Source: Candidatus Rifleibacteriota bacterium (GTDB lineage Bacteria > Muiribacteriota > Ozemobacteria > Ozemobacterales > Ozemobacteraceae). From it: 64,000 nt of DNA. A program made the position numbers and the translations under genes. The notes under the pieces were generated by a model. The model saw only the letters and a program-made list of their open reading frames with translations, did not search any database and was not told where the DNA came from. The DNA lies in the NCBI GenBank assembly GCA_015232575.1, contig JADFZL010000005.1:1-64000 (forward strand), written 5' to 3'. This document shows positions 61,741 through 64,000 of the stretch, one piece after another. The first letter of the stretch is position 1. Every line of letters starts with the position of its first letter.

Positions 61741-62487
61741 TTATTTTACTTCATGGAGAGATTCGAATTTTTGTTTTTCCTGATAGGTTTTAAGTGTATC
61801 TTTAACTACTTCAAGTTTGGAATCCTGTTCAGAAAGAGTTGATACTGCTTCTTCGACGCCTTCGAGTTTTTCTACTGCGCTGATGAGTGTATTAACACGA
61901 GAGATTCTGTTCTGGTCCATTGAGAAGTTAACGAATGGATCGCTTACTGATTTCTTTACTTCAGCTTTTACTGTTGCAGCTTCTGCTGTGTCAGCATTCT
62001 GGAGAGTCTGCATTGAATAATGGGGTCCTGGATAATATCCGCCACCCATAATTCTGAGTCTATCTCTTGCCTTTTCGGGGAATTCACCATATCCAAAACG
62101 GCGAATAACTTCATTGTAATAATATCTTGCATTTCCAAAATCTCTGACATCTTCATAAGTTCTGCCGAGAACAAAAAGTGCATCAGGTACGAAACGGGTA
62201 TTACCATTATCAAATCTATTGAGGAAGTGTCTATAGCTGCTGATTGCACGCCACGGATCACTCAGACGGATATCACAGTAACCGATAAAATATGCTGCTT
62301 CACGCTTAACTTCACGATCGGTAAAAATATCACTTGAAATTCTCTCATATAAATTTCTGGCACCCCAGAAATCTCCACGATCTTTCATATAATTCGCATC
62401 CTGAAGATCACGATAACCATAAGCATAAGCGCTTGCAACGCTCAGAACCATAATTGCGATAACCGCTAGTGTTAATCTCTTTTTCAT
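61741..62487 (-). CDS. Exported TPR-like protein, paralogue of the gene at 36656-37564
   Basis: The start is ATG 62487 (MKKRLTLAVIAIMVLSVASA), 4 bases after GGAGGG. This 248-residue protein aligns throughout with the one at 36656: KDRGDFWGARNLYERIS, EAAYFIGYCDIRLSDPWRAISSYRHFL, VPDALFVLGRTYEDVRDFGNARYYYNEVIRRF and the C-terminal RISRVNTLISAVEKLEGV...KFESLHEVK. It lacks the ~55-residue Pro/Asn/Tyr tract of the paralogue, having only GGGYYPGPHYS at the same joint. A near-perfect sigma-54 promoter precedes it and a strong terminator follows, so it is a single-gene RpoN-controlled unit. Confidence 0.8.
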   Translation of the reverse strand: MKKRLTLAVIAIMVLSVASAYAYGYRDLQDANYMKDRGDFWGARNLYERISSDIFTDREVKREAAYFIGYCDIRLSDPWRAISSYRHFLNRFDNGNTRFVPDALFVLGRTYEDVRDFGNARYYYNEVIRRFGYGEFPEKARDRLRIMGGGYYPGPHYSMQTLQNADTAEAATVKAEVKKSVSDPFVNFSMDQNRISRVNTLISAVEKLEGVEEAVSTLSEQDSKLEVVKDTLKTYQEKQKFESLHEVK

Positions 62488-62534
62488 TGTACCCTCCAAT
62501 TATTTTTTGTTAGATTTGAAAGATGCAATTATAA

Positions 62535-62553
62535 AAGCAAATAGCGTGCCAAC
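62535..62553 (-). promoter_or_regulatory. Sigma-54 (RpoN) -24/-12 promoter
   Basis: On the minus strand TTGGCACGCTATTTGCTTT is a near-perfect RpoN site (TTGGCACG-N4-TTGCT). It lies about 50 bases before the ATG at 62487, the same arrangement as for the paralogue at 36.6 kb. Confidence 0.85.
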
Positions 62554-62701
62554 TAAAAATTGTTGCAGAAAACAGCACAGGAGGGTCGTTTTAAATGACA
62601 TGCAGAAAAATTCGTACAGAAGTCTGCTTAAAAAAAATCATATTATATGACAATTTTTCAGCTACCAATGTTTTAAACATCTACTTCAAATTTCTGTAGA
62701 C

Positions 62702-62730
62702 TTTACAATTACTAATGTTTTGTGTATAAT
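62702..62730 (+). promoter_or_regulatory. Sigma-70 promoter of vapBC
   Basis: TTTACA at 62702-62707, a 17-base spacer and a perfect TATAAT at 62725-62730. It is followed by GGAGG at 62751-62755 and the vapB ATG at 62763. Confidence 0.8.
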
Positions 62731-62748
62731 ACAGCAGATTTATACACA
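62721..62748. promoter_or_regulatory. Probable VapBC operator palindrome
   Basis: TGTGTATAA (62721-62729) and its exact reverse complement TTATACACA (62740-62748) flank a 10-base centre. The left arm overlaps the -10 box. Antitoxin-toxin complexes of this family bind such palindromes to repress their own promoter. Confidence 0.7.
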
Positions 62749-62762
62749 CAGGAGGAAATGGC

Positions 62763-62957
62763 ATGAGAACTAATGTTGTGATTGATGACGATCTGATGGA
62801 ATCAGCTCTCAAGGCTTCAAAGCTAAAAACCAAGAAAAGCGCCATCGAAGAAGGCTTGAAATTGCTGATTCTTATGAAAAGCCAGGAAAGGATTAAAGAA
62901 TTTAGAGGAAAGCTAAACTGGATTGGTGATCTTGAAAAGATGCGGTCTGACAAATGA
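62763..62957 (+). CDS. vapB: VapB-type antitoxin
   Basis: This 64-residue protein begins MRTNVVIDDDLMESALKASK, the ribbon-helix-helix DNA-binding N terminus of type II VapB antitoxins (MRTxIxIDDxL family). The conserved KTKKSAIEEGLKLLI helix follows, then a C-terminal tail that wraps the toxin. It should neutralise VapC and, with it, repress the operon through the palindrome at 62721-62748. The stop overlaps the vapC start by 4 bases (ATGA). Confidence 0.88.
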   Translation: MRTNVVIDDDLMESALKASKLKTKKSAIEEGLKLLILMKSQERIKEFRGKLNWIGDLEKMRSDK

Positions 62958-63349
62958 TACTTATTGATTCATCCGTCTGGATTGATTATTTCAACGGTAG
63001 GAAAACGCACCAAACAAACTGGTTGGACAGTTCCCTTGGAAATATCCCGGTCATAATGGGAGATCTGATTCTGACAGAGGTTCTTCAGGGATTTAAAAGC
63101 GACAAGGAATTCGAAATTGCGAAAGATCTTCTGTTAAGTCTTCCTTTCATGGGAATGGGAGGACATGTTTTGGCTTTGGAAAGTGCAAAAAACTACCGAA
63201 TCCTAAGGAAAAATGGTATTACCGTCCGGAAAACGATAGATGTCATCATAGGGACTTTTTGTATTTACAATCGGATTCCATTATTGCATGATGATAAAGA
63301 TTTCGATCCGATGGTGGAACTTCTGGGATTGCTGACAGTTGTAAAATAA
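62954..63349 (+). CDS. vapC: VapC-type PIN-domain ribonuclease toxin
   Basis: The 131-residue PIN-domain protein has all the acidic metal-binding residues: Asp5 (MILIDSSVWIDYF), Glu42 (LTEVLQGF), Asp96 (RKTIDVIIGTFC) and acidic residues at 114-118 (LLHDDKDFD). VapC toxins cut specific RNAs, often initiator or other tRNAs or rRNA, when freed from the antitoxin. The full catalytic set and intact partner suggest a working module. Confidence 0.9.
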   Translation: MILIDSSVWIDYFNGRKTHQTNWLDSSLGNIPVIMGDLILTEVLQGFKSDKEFEIAKDLLLSLPFMGMGGHVLALESAKNYRILRKNGITVRKTIDVIIGTFCIYNRIPLLHDDKDFDPMVELLGLLTVVK

Positions 63350-63533
63350 CATTTTGAGAGAATCTGCGGACTGTAGAACTGCATGTTAAGCAAAAGCAGG
63401 TCAGGGATTTTCATTATTTTCAAAAAAGAAAAAAATGTTATAATATTTGTTGCAATATTATCAAAAATAGTGTACAGTGTCTGACCACTAATAAAAAAAT
63501 TATCGGAAAGTGAATAAGTTTATCAGATTTCAA

Positions 63534-64000
63534 ATGGGAAATACAGGCTCCGAAAGGGCGAATCAATTCGTTGTCGCAATAGACGGACCGGCGGGAGCTG
63601 GCAAAAGTACTGTAGCAAAACTTGCCGCTTCAAGACTTGGGTTCTCTTATCTTGATACTGGTGCGATGTATAGAGCTGTAACATACAAAGCTCTGCAGCA
63701 GCATCTTTCCTTTTCCGATAAATCAGCTCTTGCTTCCTGTGCTGCAAATTCCAAAATTGAATTTGAAGATACTGTCAATTGTTCTGCACCTCGTGTAAAA
63801 CTTGACAGTCATGATGTCACAGACGCAATCCGGGATCCGGAAGTCAGTAGAAATGTCTCTGAAGTTGCCAGTGAACCTGAAGTAAGGTCGTGTATGACAA
63901 GCCTGCAGAGGGAAATCGGCAGCAGAGGGCGATGGGTTGTTGATGGCCGCGACATTGGAACGGTTGTCTTCCCCGAAGCTCAGGTAAAGATATTTTTAAC
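63534..64000 (+). CDS. cmk: Cytidylate kinase, 3' part outside the window
   Basis: The N-terminal ~155 residues are visible: QFVVAIDGPAGAGKSTVAKLAASRLGFSYLDTGAMYRAVTYKAL (in two halves, with the P-loop GPAGAGKS), then DVTDAIRDPEVSRNVSEVA and GRWVVDGRDIGTVVFPEA. All are typical of bacterial CMP kinase, which phosphorylates CMP and dCMP. ATG 63534 is used as the start; a GTG at 63510 in frame is possible, and neither has a convincing ribosome site. The frame is open to the end of the window. Confidence 0.9.
   Translation, partial: MGNTGSERANQFVVAIDGPAGAGKSTVAKLAASRLGFSYLDTGAMYRAVTYKALQQHLSFSDKSALASCAANSKIEFEDTVNCSAPRVKLDSHDVTDAIRDPEVSRNVSEVASEPEVRSCMTSLQREIGSRGRWVVDGRDIGTVVFPEAQVKIFL

Overview
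The window is one contiguous piece of a bacterial chromosome. Two type IV pilus / type II secretion pseudopilin clusters, several secreted multi-domain proteins and sigma-54 type promoters point to a Gram-negative, probably anaerobic bacterium. Heme is made by the siroheme-dependent (Ahb) route, seen in anaerobes and archaea. The mix of very large Ig-repeat exoproteins, pseudopilins and poorly conserved secreted proteins fits a little-cultivated lineage such as Candidatus Riflebacteria. That placement is inference; no rRNA gene is present to settle it. No tRNA, rRNA, CRISPR array or intact insertion sequence was seen.

Layout. 1-8.9 kb is accessory: the 3' part of a secreted papain-like peptidase with 87-residue tandem repeats, a pRiA4b ORF-3 protein, a class I/II aminotransferase, an IS1634-type transposase scrap, a secreted protein of 30-residue repeats, an AAA/PD-(D/E)XK protein and a SUI1/YciH factor. 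8.9-26 kb is one minus-strand gene for a 5683-residue Ig-repeat exoprotein; its core is an exact higher-order repeat (1012-1016 residue period, A-B-C-A-B-C-A-B). 26.4-30.4 kb holds a coiled-coil protein, a GAF-GAF-PAS adenylate cyclase and a secreted endonuclease I. 30.7-36.1 kb is a minus-strand operon hemB-ahbD-ahbA-ahbB-hemL-aroC. 36.6-41.5 kb holds a sigma-54-driven TPR protein, an FtsX-type ABC transporter and a divergent DUF3299-like/ankyrin protein. 42.1-50.0 kb is a plus-strand minor-pseudopilin operon ending in a 1345-residue secreted protein in the place where PilY1 is found elsewhere. 50.1-55.2 kb is a RiPP-like locus: a tandem array of five tiny peptide genes, an exporter, and PqqD-like, HPr-kinase-like and lasso-B2-like proteins, but no lasso cyclase. 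55.5-60.8 kb is a minus-strand pseudopilin cluster in GspH-I-J-K-L-M order plus two accessory genes. 61-64 kb holds a secreted protein, a second sigma-54-driven TPR paralogue, a VapBC toxin-antitoxin pair with a visible operator, and the start of cmk.

How the parts fit. The two pseudopilin clusters probably contribute to one or two envelope-spanning filament machines. The two TPR paralogues (36.7 and 62.5 kb) share sigma-54 promoters and are probably co-regulated. The RiPP-like locus looks self-contained: leader-like peptides with a WxxPxL motif and a serine at or near the C terminus, a recognition protein, a kinase-like protein, a leader peptidase and an exporter. Palindromic dispersed repeats occur between operons, and one long copy sits inside the RiPP precursor array.
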